Assembly: GCA_964638595.1 (NCBI GenBank)
Contig: CAZWYU010000001.1
Location: 1-5,873 of the forward strand
Reading direction: 5' to 3'
DNA length: 5,873 bases
Source of the DNA: CAZWQR01 sp964638595
GTDB taxonomy: Bacteria; Patescibacteriota; Minisyncoccia; Minisyncoccales; PEYH01
Shown: positions 1 through 5,639 of the stretch, one piece after another
Position numbering within the stretch: the first letter of the stretch is position 1
Layout of the letters: each line of letters begins with the position of its first letter
The notes under the pieces: model-generated
What the model was told of the DNA's origin: nothing
The model's input: the letters and a program-made list of their open reading frames with translations, nothing else
The model's database searches: none
Position numbers and translations under genes: made by a program

Positions 1-707
1 CAAAAATCAGTTACTTCGGTAGGCGTTGAAGATATATCCATATTAGCCAAAATACCCTTTGCTGTTCCTTTCACATAATAATCTTTCCCTCCATCGGAGT
101 CAGTGCAGGTTTGTTCTTCTGTAACCCTAACTGCCACAGAAGAAGGAGTTGTATATGTGGTTTCAGTTGCTCCATTAACTTTCTTTCCATAAACATATCC
201 TCTGTATGTATAGGTGCCTGCTTTAGATTCTGAAAAGGTAAAGGTGTGATCACAGGTAGTCATATATTGCAAAGGATAGCTTTCTGCTACAGGACATTCT
301 TTTGAATGCCAGCTTCCTTGGTAATATGCCCAGAGTTTTTCTAATCCATTGTCATCTTGACCCGTTACGGTAAGCTCTATGGTTTCGCCTACATTGACCT
401 CTGTTTTGTTAACAGACAGGGTGCCGGAAACCGGGTCTTCTTTTTGCTCTGAAAGAACACAATTGAGCCTGTCAAATCTTGCAATAGCTAAAAAATAATT
501 TTCTAAAAGATTTGAACCCAAATAATCCTTTAAAGCAGTAATAGATTCACTATAAGTGATTTGATTATCGTTATTACTGTCATATTCAGCAATTACATTG
601 CTATATTCCTCAATCAAAATGTCGCAGGTATACCATGCTCCTCTTGCAACACCAGCACCAAAAAAGAATAAGAGGACAATTGAAAAAACGAGAATTTTTT
701 TAAACAT
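1..707 (-). CDS. Secreted protein with EF-hand loop, Ig-like domain and Cys-SDGG motif (C-terminus beyond window)
   Basis: Reading from ATG at 707 leftward gives 235 codons without a stop, still open at the edge, so the C-terminus is missing. The N-terminus is a signal peptide: Lys3-Lys4, then a hydrophobic stretch (residues 5-21), with likely cleavage near ARGA (21-24) and no lipobox. Residues 43-54 (DSNNDNQITYSE) match the 12-residue EF-hand calcium loop, with D43, N45, D47, I50 and E54 in ligand or core positions. Residues about 95-197 look like a beta-rich Ig/PKD-like domain (SVNKTEVNVGETIELTV), with C138 and C152 possibly disulfide-bonded. Residues 201-218 (CTDSDGGKDYYVKGTAKG) match a Cys/SDGG module I know from CPR and DPANN surface proteins. 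The protein is probably an exported or cell-surface calcium-binding protein of unknown partner. The start has no Shine-Dalgarno sequence but follows a plausible promoter. The reading frame is certain; the function is not. Confidence 0.88.
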   Translation of the reverse strand, partial: MFKKILVFSIVLLFFFGAGVARGAWYTCDILIEEYSNVIAEYDSNNDNQITYSESITALKDYLGSNLLENYFLAIARFDRLNCVLSEQKEDPVSGTLSVNKTEVNVGETIELTVTGQDDNGLEKLWAYYQGSWHSKECPVAESYPLQYMTTCDHTFTFSESKAGTYTYRGYVYGKKVNGATETTYTTPSSVAVRVTEEQTCTDSDGGKDYYVKGTAKGILANMDISSTPTEVTDF

Positions 708-729
708 AATAAAAAATTAATTATTATTC

Positions 730-758
730 ATAATATAACTATTGTAAGAATGTTGCAA
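730..758 (-). promoter_or_regulatory. Putative sigma70-type promoter of the secreted-protein gene
   Basis: On the minus strand, TTGCAA (753-758, 4/6 to TTGACA) is followed after 17 bp by TATTAT (730-735, 5/6 to TATAAT). Transcription would start near 722, about 15 nt before the ATG at 707, leaving a short AU-rich leader without a Shine-Dalgarno sequence. The background is very AT-rich, so chance matches are easy. Confidence 0.4.
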
Positions 759-775
759 AAAAAAACAGTGGAAAA

Positions 776-1037
776 CTAAAAAGCCCCTTCTTTTTTAAGG
801 AGTTTTTGCTTCTCATTTGAATTTATATAACTTCCCCTATATCCCCCCACGCTACCATCTGATTTTATAACTCTGTGGCAGGGCAACCCCTTTATATTGT
901 GGCTAGCCAAGATATTGCCAACTGATCGGTAAGCTTCTGGATTACCGGCTTTTTTAGCTACTTCTTTGTAGCTCAAAGTTTTTCCTTTTTGAATTTTAAA
1001 AACAACCTTGAAAACTTTTTTAAAATTCTGTAGGCAT
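776..1037 (-). CDS. MGMT-family O6-alkylguanine-DNA alkyltransferase-like protein (C-terminal domain only), frameshifted near its start
   Basis: This is the DNA-binding and alkyl-acceptor domain of O6-alkylguanine-DNA alkyltransferase, a suicide repair protein that moves alkyl groups from guanine O6 to its own Cys. Visible hallmarks are the active-site PCHRV (Cys53 of the corrected protein), the YRSVGNIL recognition segment with the arginine-finger equivalent R37, and GSVGGYRG after the active site. Alkyltransferase-like proteins with Trp in place of Cys are excluded. The corrected length is about 86 residues against about 160 or more for full AGTs; the N-terminal domain is absent. The likely start is ATG at 1037-1035, overlapping the glycosyltransferase stop as TAATG. 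That frame reads MPTEF and hits TAA at 1022-1020. Dropping one T from the TTTT run (1022-1025) joins MPTEF to KKVFKVVFKIQKGKTLSYKE, typical family sequence. Without correction only a TTG start at 976 is available, losing the first helix. The extra base could be an error, a mutation or a +1 shifty stop. Confidence 0.8.
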
Positions 1038-2293
1038 TAGCTCAATTCTTTAAAAAGCTTTAGATAATCTCTCAAAAGTCTGGGAATCAAAAACTTCTTT
1101 CTTACCGACTCCTTTGCCTCTTTGCCCATTCTTGCTCTTAATTTATTGTCTTTCAAAAGTTTAATTGTCTTCTTGGCTGCTTCTTCAATATTTGAAACTA
1201 AATACCCGTTTTTCCCATCTTCTATCTGCAGTTTAATCCCTCCAACATTGCCCCCTACTACCGGCGTTCCCTTCCACATTGCTTCAGTAACGGTTAAACC
1301 AAAACCCTCTCTAATAGATTTTTGAAGAATTACATCCGAAGCAGTTTGAAAGGCGTTAACAAACCTATCTACACTCAAACTTCCTAAATGGCTAGTATTA
1401 GAAAAGAGAAAAATATCTTTATCCTTATTAGCTTCTTTTTTTGCCTGCTCAAAAACTTTTTCTGCTTCTGGGTCGTCGCTTGCCAAAAAAAGTCCAAGAT
1501 AAGCCAATTGAATTTCAGGAATTTCTTCTTTAATTTTTCTATAAGTTTGAATAACGCCTATTGGGTCTTTCCAAGGATCAAACCGAGAAACTTGAGTAAT
1601 TAAAGGCTTTAAAACATCAACGCCAAAAGCAGATAAAATATCTTTGGCTTCTTTAAAATCAATCTCTTTATTCTTTTCCGTAAAAGGGTCAATAGCCGGA
1701 GGAATAATGCTTATCTGATTATTTGCAATATCGGGATGAATAAAATCTTTGCTTGAAAAAACCAACTTATCGTATTGTGCTAAGAATCCTTTAATAAAAT
1801 TCCAGGCCTCTTTATTTGGAGAAGTAGTGTCAATGTGGATACGGCAAATAACCGGATCAAATTCAGAGTCTGGTAAATATTGAATCAAACCGGCTGGTTG
1901 GGGATCATGCATAACCCAAAAGTCAACTTCTTTTTCATCAATCATCAATGAAGCTGTTTTTTCAATATAATGCTGATAAAGTTTTCTTGATTCGTAGCTC
2001 AAGCTAAAAGTTTTTCCCTGTAAAGCATTGTGAATTTCTTTTGTTAAATTAAAAAACTCTTCCCTTGGAGGAATAATCTGCCAGCTAGCCTGAATTCCTA
2101 AATTATTCATTAGAGGAATTAGGCTTTTTAAAATTTCTGCTACTCCGCCGCCTCTGGGAGTAGCATTAATCATAACTACTTTTAAAGATTTCAAATCTTT
2201 AGCCAAACTTTTAACTTCTTTAAAAAGCTCTGGCTCAATAAGATTTTTATAATCATCAAAATTTTTCTTTTCTGTTTTAACTATTGGCAACAT
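1037..2293 (-). CDS. treT: GT4-family glycosyltransferase, TreT-like trehalose synthase
   Basis: This is a retaining GT-B glycosyltransferase of family GT4, closest in motif content to TreT (trehalose glycosyltransferring synthase, NDP-glucose + glucose to trehalose). The 418 residues match the usual 410-420. The N-terminal Rossmann half has the glycine loop TPRGGGVAEIL (45-55), HDPQPAGL (129-136) and RIHIDTTSPN (151-160), all typical of TreT. The C-terminal donor-binding half has SRFDPWKDP (236-244) and the EX7E motif E329-GFGLTVT-E337, then KGTPVVGGNVGGI (341-353). There is no signal peptide or membrane segment, so it should be cytosolic. It starts 3 nt after the upstream Nudix stop and overlaps the MGMT start by 1 nt, so the three genes are probably co-transcribed. 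The family is certain. The exact acceptor (glucose, glucose-phosphate or another sugar) cannot be fixed by eye. Confidence 0.85.
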   Translation of the reverse strand: MLPIVKTEKKNFDDYKNLIEPELFKEVKSLAKDLKSLKVVMINATPRGGGVAEILKSLIPLMNNLGIQASWQIIPPREEFFNLTKEIHNALQGKTFSLSYESRKLYQHYIEKTASLMIDEKEVDFWVMHDPQPAGLIQYLPDSEFDPVICRIHIDTTSPNKEAWNFIKGFLAQYDKLVFSSKDFIHPDIANNQISIIPPAIDPFTEKNKEIDFKEAKDILSAFGVDVLKPLITQVSRFDPWKDPIGVIQTYRKIKEEIPEIQLAYLGLFLASDDPEAEKVFEQAKKEANKDKDIFLFSNTSHLGSLSVDRFVNAFQTASDVILQKSIREGFGLTVTEAMWKGTPVVGGNVGGIKLQIEDGKNGYLVSNIEEAAKKTIKLLKDNKLRARMGKEAKESVRKKFLIPRLLRDYLKLFKELS

Positions 2294-2296
2294 AAT

Positions 2297-2716
2297 TTAT
2301 TTCATTAAATACTTATAAGCTTTTTTTAAAATTTTTTTAGGGCCATAATAGCTTAATCTTTGAAAAGCATCTTTAAAACTAAGCCATTGATAGCCAATAT
2401 GTTCATTAGAAATTTGAATTTCTTGCTCTTGAATCTTAGCCAAATAAAAAACTACTTTTTTAAATATCTTTTTCTCTTGACGATAAAATAAATATCTAAT
2501 TTCTTTTCTAAAATTAGGTTGAACCTCTAAGTTTTTAATACCCGTTTCTTCTTCTATTTCTCTTTCAAGAGTTTGAAGCTCTTCTTCCTTTCCTTCGGTA
2601 TGTCCCTTGGCCAAACCCCAATAGTCTCTTTTTGTACCCGGATAATGAAGAAGGAGGAATTTGGGTTCCTCCTCTTTTTCTAAAATATAAATTACTGCTC
2701 CTACTGATTTGTCCAT
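2297..2716 (-). CDS. Nudix hydrolase, probable bis(5'-nucleosyl)-tetraphosphatase (Ap4A hydrolase)
   Basis: This 139-residue single-domain Nudix enzyme has a perfect Nudix box GX5EX7REUXEEXGU: G38, E44, R52, E53, E56, E57, G59 and I60. These residues bind the metal and position water for pyrophosphate hydrolysis. Outside the box it resembles the asymmetrical Ap4A hydrolases (human NUDT2 type): DYWGLAKGH before the box, an FRKEIRYLF strand after it, VVFYLAKI, and the late NEHIGYQWLSFKDA segment. The likely reaction is Ap4A to ATP + AMP, removing stress-derived dinucleotides from the cytosol. RppH-like RNA decapping or another NDP-X substrate cannot be excluded. The gene begins 34 nt after the polX stop, behind its own possible promoter, and is followed 3 nt later by the glycosyltransferase, so it probably heads the Nudix-GT-MGMT unit. 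Confidence 0.87.
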   Translation of the reverse strand: MDKSVGAVIYILEKEEEPKFLLLHYPGTKRDYWGLAKGHTEGKEEELQTLEREIEEETGIKNLEVQPNFRKEIRYLFYRQEKKIFKKVVFYLAKIQEQEIQISNEHIGYQWLSFKDAFQRLSYYGPKKILKKAYKYLMK

Positions 2717-2724
2717 AATATTTT

Positions 2725-2753
2725 AATATAACAAAATTAATAAATCCGGTCTA
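2725..2753 (-). promoter_or_regulatory. Putative promoter of the Nudix-GT-MGMT unit
   Basis: On the minus strand, TAGACC (2748-2753, 4/6 to TTGACA) and TATATT (2725-2730, 5/6) are spaced by 17 bp. The -35 overlaps the polX stop codon. A start 6-7 nt below the -10 falls at about 2718, only 1-2 nt before the ATG at 2716, so the mRNA would be nearly leaderless. No terminator hairpin separates polX from this gene, so read-through is also possible. Confidence 0.35.
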
Positions 2754-3710
2754 ATTGATTTTTCCACTCCTTTTTTCCGGAGAAATAAACTTCAACCCTA
2801 ATTTTTTATAAATCCCTCTTTCTGTTTTGCCAACTACCAACTTGTTCCCTTTAAAAAGACCATATTCGTTTAGCTTATAACCTTGAGCTATGGCAATTTT
2901 TCTTAATGTAATATTATGTTCTTTAGGGCCGGTAAAATATAAAAGGGCAGCTCCATATGATTTTTGAGGAATTACCCTTAAATCAATATCTATGCCTTGT
3001 TTGAGTCTAGCTGAAACCTTTGTTTCCCCCTTTCCCCAAATCTTAGACATTTCAGACATCTTTAGGAAACGGTTTATCGCTTTTTTAGGGTCTTTGGCAA
3101 TAGCCAAAATGTCAATATCGCCAACCGTCTCTTTCTTCCTGCGGATAGAACCAGCTAAAGTCGCCTTTTTAATTGAGTCTGCTTTATTGAGTTTTGCCCT
3201 TATATCCCTAGCTACAGGAAAAACTTTTTCAAAACTCTGTCTTTTTTTAGAACCTTTTAATAATTTAATATTTTGTAAAATATTTGTTTCTGCTTTCTTG
3301 CCAAAGCCGAAAAGTTTAGCAACCTTATGGTTCTTAGCCGCCTTTTCTAAGTCCTCTATATTGGTTATGCCTAATTTCTGATAAAAGGTCTTAATGGTTT
3401 TAGGACCGATTCCTTCAATCGCCATTAAACTATCAATATCTACTGGAACCTTTTTCTTCCATTTTTCATAATATTTAATCTTACCAGTTTTAATATATTC
3501 TTCTATCTTTTCGGCAATACTCTTGCCAATCCCAGGAATTTTAATTAAGGCCTCCTTACCGCCCTTTTTATAGATATCTAAAACATTTTCCTCTAAATTT
3601 TCTAAAGTAATAGCTGCTTTTTCATAGGCCTGTGGCCGAAAAGCAGCTTCTTCCATTTCTAAAAAATAGCCAATTTCAAATAAGATATTTGCAATTTCCT
3701 GATTTAACAT
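2751..3710 (-). CDS. polX: Family X DNA polymerase (PolX/Pol beta-like) lacking the PHP domain
   Basis: This is a family X DNA polymerase, the gap-filling enzyme of base excision repair. The N-terminal 8-kDa-like domain (about 1-85) includes AAFRPQAYEKAA and the hairpin-helix-hairpin IPGIGKSIAEKI (58-69). A second HhH follows at IEGIGPKTI (98-106), with a third-like LFGFGKKAE (133-141). The palm carries the nucleotidyltransferase signature GSIRRKKETVGDIDIL (187-202), with metal-binding D198 and D200 and the third Asp D243 in IDIDLRVI. The thumb has YFTGPKEHN (258-266) and GYKLNEYGLF (277-286). All catalytic acids are present. Typical bacterial PolX proteins are about 570 residues with a C-terminal PHP 3'-5' exonuclease. 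This one stops right after the thumb (319 residues), and no PHP coding follows in the 34-nt gap, so it should lack that proofreading activity. A terminator precedes it, so it starts a new transcription unit. Confidence 0.93.
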   Translation of the reverse strand: MLNQEIANILFEIGYFLEMEEAAFRPQAYEKAAITLENLEENVLDIYKKGGKEALIKIPGIGKSIAEKIEEYIKTGKIKYYEKWKKKVPVDIDSLMAIEGIGPKTIKTFYQKLGITNIEDLEKAAKNHKVAKLFGFGKKAETNILQNIKLLKGSKKRQSFEKVFPVARDIRAKLNKADSIKKATLAGSIRRKKETVGDIDILAIAKDPKKAINRFLKMSEMSKIWGKGETKVSARLKQGIDIDLRVIPQKSYGAALLYFTGPKEHNITLRKIAIAQGYKLNEYGLFKGNKLVVGKTERGIYKKLGLKFISPEKRSGKIN

Positions 3711-3716
3711 TTCTTT

Positions 3717-3725
3717 ATTTTATCA
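3717..3725 (-). promoter_or_regulatory. Putative extended -10 promoter of polX
   Basis: The minus strand reads TGATAAAAT: an extended -10 TG, one base, then TAAAAT (3717-3722, 5/6 to TATAAT). There is no convincing -35; its place is taken by the terminator stem and T-tract of the upstream gene. Transcription would start at about 3711-3710, at or next to the polX ATG (3710), suggesting a leaderless mRNA. Confidence 0.35.
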
Positions 3726-3730
3726 CAAAA

Positions 3731-3757
3731 TAAAAAAGCCATACATAAATGATGGCT
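3731..3757 (-). terminator. Rho-independent terminator after the tandem HD gene
   Basis: On the minus strand, AGCCAT (3757-3752) pairs with ATGGCT (3742-3737) around a 9-nt loop. The stem is followed directly by TTTTTTA and a further T-rich stretch. It begins 18 nt after the HD gene stop at 3776. The stem is short but the U-tract is good. Confidence 0.65.
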
Positions 3758-3775
3758 ATTAAATTTCTCTCGGAA

Positions 3776-5053
3776 TCATTTTTTTCTTTTAAGCTTTGAA
3801 TGATAGTTATCGAGTTCTTTCAAAAATTTAAGAAGCATGGGGTCATCAATTCTCTCTCTAATAAAAACCCACCAAGGATTAATAGGAAACTTTTTGTCTT
3901 TTTTCCAATATTCAATTGCTTGGATTAAGTTAACCAATTTGTCAACTTGATAGACAAACCTTCCCTCCTTGCTAAAACCTTCTTCAAAATCAATCCATAA
4001 AGTGACAATTTCTTCTTGAAGTTTTTTAGGCAAATGAGAAGTTAATTTTACTAAGGATTTCCATTCTTTGTTCTTTTTTTCTAAAAGCCACTCTAATCTT
4101 TTTTTGTATTCTACTCTCGGAGCTTTATCAAACATAGTCCTTATATCATCCCCTGATGCTACGATAGGGTCATAGGGGGTAGAATCTCCCGCATAAACTT
4201 CGCATAAATCATGGGCTAGGGCAATTTTTACAATTCTGTCAGTGTCTAATCCTTTTAAACTGCCAATTGCCCAAGCCATTATGGTCATTTGATAGGTATG
4301 TTGAGCTACAGTTTCAGCATCTTTAATACCCCTTAAAACCCAGCCTCTTCTTTTAGTTTCTTTTAGTTTTCCAACTTCAATAAGAAAATTGAGAATTGCA
4401 CACATTCTGTTACTGTTGCATTTTTTCTTGGATTTAAGAAAAAATTTATCTATCTCTTTTCTAAAATTCCAGACTATTGATTCTTTCAAGTGCTGCTTAG
4501 CCCAATGAGTCCAAATCTTTTGATTGAGTTTGCCTTGCTTTTTCCAATATTCTAAAGCTTGTAGATAGCTTTCTAATTTGCCTGCCTGTTGGACAAATTT
4601 TGCTTTTTTGCTTCTTTGAAAGCTATATTCTTGCCAGAGTGCTTCTATTTCTTTTTTAAAATCCTTTGGCAATCTTTTAATTAATTCTCTAAAAGCTTTT
4701 TCCTCTTGCGCTTGCCTCTTTTTATCTCTCTTCCTCTCGGCTATTAGAGAAAGTTGGGGTAACTTTTGTAAGATATTATTTGCTTTCTTTTGACTCAAAT
4801 TTTCAGGTAAAAGCCCATCATAAGGAGTTTGTTCGCCAATAAGAATATCTGGCAAATGATGAATTAAAGACATTTTAATAACCTCTCCTTCTTCCAGTCC
4901 TCTTTCTTTATTTAAAGCCCAAGCCAAAACAGCTGCTCTAAAAAGATGGTCAGCCGTAGTAGATGGTTGTTTTAATTTATAGAGATTCCAGCCCTTTCTC
5001 TTGTTAGTCTTTAATTTGCCTATTTTAATAAACAAACCTAATAAAGCTTTCAT
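3776..5053 (-). CDS. Tandem HD-domain phosphohydrolase (YfbR/HDDC2-like 5'-deoxynucleotidase), degenerate first copy and intact second copy
   Basis: The 425 residues contain two homologous copies of about 210 residues. Each opens with a matching phrase (FIKIGKLKTNKRKGW at 8-22, FLIEVGKLKETKRRGW at 223-238) and ends with a QALEYWKK or QAIEYWKK helix. The family is YfbR/HDDC2, metal-dependent enzymes that dephosphorylate deoxynucleoside monophosphates. The second copy keeps every expected residue: H252, H281-D282 and D371 for the metal, E285 and D290 as catalytic acids, in AHDLCEVYAGDSTPYD. In the first copy, H36 and H65 remain, but the HD Asp is His (H66), the final ligand Asp is Gly (G158), and E285/D290 correspond to D69/E74. 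So the N-terminal half is probably a regulatory or structural pseudo-domain; this is inference. A Met at 217 opens the second copy, but the frame is continuous. There is no signal peptide. The ATG lies directly downstream of the greA terminator, with no Shine-Dalgarno sequence. Confidence 0.85.
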   Translation of the reverse strand: MKALLGLFIKIGKLKTNKRKGWNLYKLKQPSTTADHLFRAAVLAWALNKERGLEEGEVIKMSLIHHLPDILIGEQTPYDGLLPENLSQKKANNILQKLPQLSLIAERKRDKKRQAQEEKAFRELIKRLPKDFKKEIEALWQEYSFQRSKKAKFVQQAGKLESYLQALEYWKKQGKLNQKIWTHWAKQHLKESIVWNFRKEIDKFFLKSKKKCNSNRMCAILNFLIEVGKLKETKRRGWVLRGIKDAETVAQHTYQMTIMAWAIGSLKGLDTDRIVKIALAHDLCEVYAGDSTPYDPIVASGDDIRTMFDKAPRVEYKKRLEWLLEKKNKEWKSLVKLTSHLPKKLQEEIVTLWIDFEEGFSKEGRFVYQVDKLVNLIQAIEYWKKDKKFPINPWWVFIRERIDDPMLLKFLKELDNYHSKLKRKK

Positions 5054-5078
5054 AAATAAAAAGGGCTCAAGAGCCCTT
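5054..5078 (-). terminator. Rho-independent terminator after the greA-like gene
   Basis: On the minus strand, AAGGGCTC (5078-5071) and GAGCCCTT (5068-5061) form a perfect 8-bp stem with a 2-nt TT loop on paper (a 4-nt loop after opening the closing pair), followed by TTTATTT. It begins 12 nt after the greA stop. The T-tract ends at the next ATG (5053), so read-through transcripts would carry this hairpin in place of a ribosome binding site. Confidence 0.8.
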
Positions 5079-5082
5079 GTCG

Positions 5083-5101
5083 GGCGGCAGTTAAAGCCGC
5101 C
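5083..5101 (-). repeat. GC-rich hairpin with the greA stop codon in its loop
   Basis: GGCGGC (5101-5096 on the minus strand) pairs perfectly with GCCGCC (5088-5083) around the 7-nt loop TTTAACT, which contains the greA TAA stop (5093-5091). This all-G/C stem stands out in an AT-rich window and lies 4 nt from the terminator stem. It may protect the 3' end, assist termination or affect translation termination. Confidence 0.6.
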
Positions 5102-5558
5102 TATAAATAATTTTTTTAATTGTGTAAGTAGTTCTGACCGATGATTGTACTAAAACTTTTTCTCCTTTTTTGCTTCCCAAAAGAGCTTTACCAACCGGTG
5201 ACTCATTGCTAATTTTTCCCATTTGAGGGCTAGCTTCTATTGGTCCGACTATGGTAAATTCATCTTTTTGTCCTTCTACTTCCACTACCACCGTGGCTCC
5301 TAATTCCACAATATTTTTACTTTTGGGAGGAATAATTAAAATATAATTTTTCAGAATTGTCTCTAATTCTTGAATTCTGGCCTCAAGCAAATTTAAATCC
5401 TCCTGAAAAGTAGCAAATTCAGAATCAATAGTTTGAGAAGAGGGAGCAACTGCTTCTTCTTTCTTCTTTATGTCTCTCGCCATTTTTAGTTGAGCTATCT
5501 CTTCTTTAAGCTTGCTTAAGCCTTCTTTTGTAAGATATTGTTTATCTGCTTCCTCCAT
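5091..5558 (-). CDS. greA: GreA/GreB-family transcription factor with altered coiled-coil tip
   Basis: The 155 residues match the usual length of about 158. The N-terminal coiled coil (about 7-75; YLTKEGLSKLKEEIAQLK, then ARIQELETIL) inserts into the RNA polymerase secondary channel. The C-terminal FKBP-like domain (about 83-152) has LGATVVVEV (87-95), the diagnostic ISNESPVGKALLG (116-128), and a final YTIKKIIY strand. GreA normally stimulates RNA cleavage in backtracked polymerase through two tip acids, D41 and E44 in E. coli, within GDLKENAEY. An ungapped alignment by eye puts SSQTIDSEF (40-48) there, so S41 and I44 replace both acids; D45, E47, E53 and D54 are nearby. It may therefore be a Gre-fold factor without normal cleavage activity, like Thermus Gfh1, or use displaced acids. 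It has its own promoter and terminator and appears monocistronic. The family is sure; the canonical activity is not. Confidence 0.88.
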   Translation of the reverse strand: MEEADKQYLTKEGLSKLKEEIAQLKMARDIKKKEEAVAPSSQTIDSEFATFQEDLNLLEARIQELETILKNYILIIPPKSKNIVELGATVVVEVEGQKDEFTIVGPIEASPQMGKISNESPVGKALLGSKKGEKVLVQSSVRTTYTIKKIIYRRL

Positions 5559-5604
5559 AAAAATATAAATTTTTTATTATAAAAAACAAGAATACAACAT
5601 ATAT

Positions 5605-5632
5605 ATTTTACTCCCAAGAACTCTTTTGTCAA
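5605..5632 (-). promoter_or_regulatory. Sigma70-type promoter of the greA-like gene
   Basis: On the minus strand, a perfect TTGACA (5627-5632) is followed after 16 bp by TAAAAT (5605-5610, 5/6 to TATAAT). Transcription would begin near 5598, giving a leader of about 40 nt. A perfect TATAAT at 5576-5581 lies closer to the ATG but has no -35 at proper spacing. This is the best-matching promoter in the window. Confidence 0.65.
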
Positions 5633-5639
5633 GAATTCC

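Noticed and set aside
71..253. Minus-strand 60-codon ORF
   Set aside because: It is an out-of-frame shadow inside the longer secreted-protein frame that starts at 707, which has a signal peptide and recognisable motifs.
757..796. Terminator after the MGMT gene
   Set aside because: The AAAAAG/CTTTTT stem (778-795) is nearly all A-T and the T9 run (757-765) lies about 12 nt away, so the parts do not form a standard terminator.
1122..1603. Two plus-strand ORFs (1122-1325 and 1388-1603)
   Set aside because: They lie antisense within the TreT-like gene, have low-complexity Phe/Ser/Leu-rich products and no family resemblance.
2992..3381. Plus-strand 129-codon ORF
   Set aside because: It is antisense to the polX palm and HhH coding, whose conserved motifs prove the other strand is real.
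3776..3778. TGA as a sense codon (Gracilibacteria-type code 25)
   Set aside because: This TGA ends the HD protein just after its expected C-terminal helix and is followed by a terminator. Other genes use TAA/TAG, and no in-frame TGA occurs inside conserved domains.
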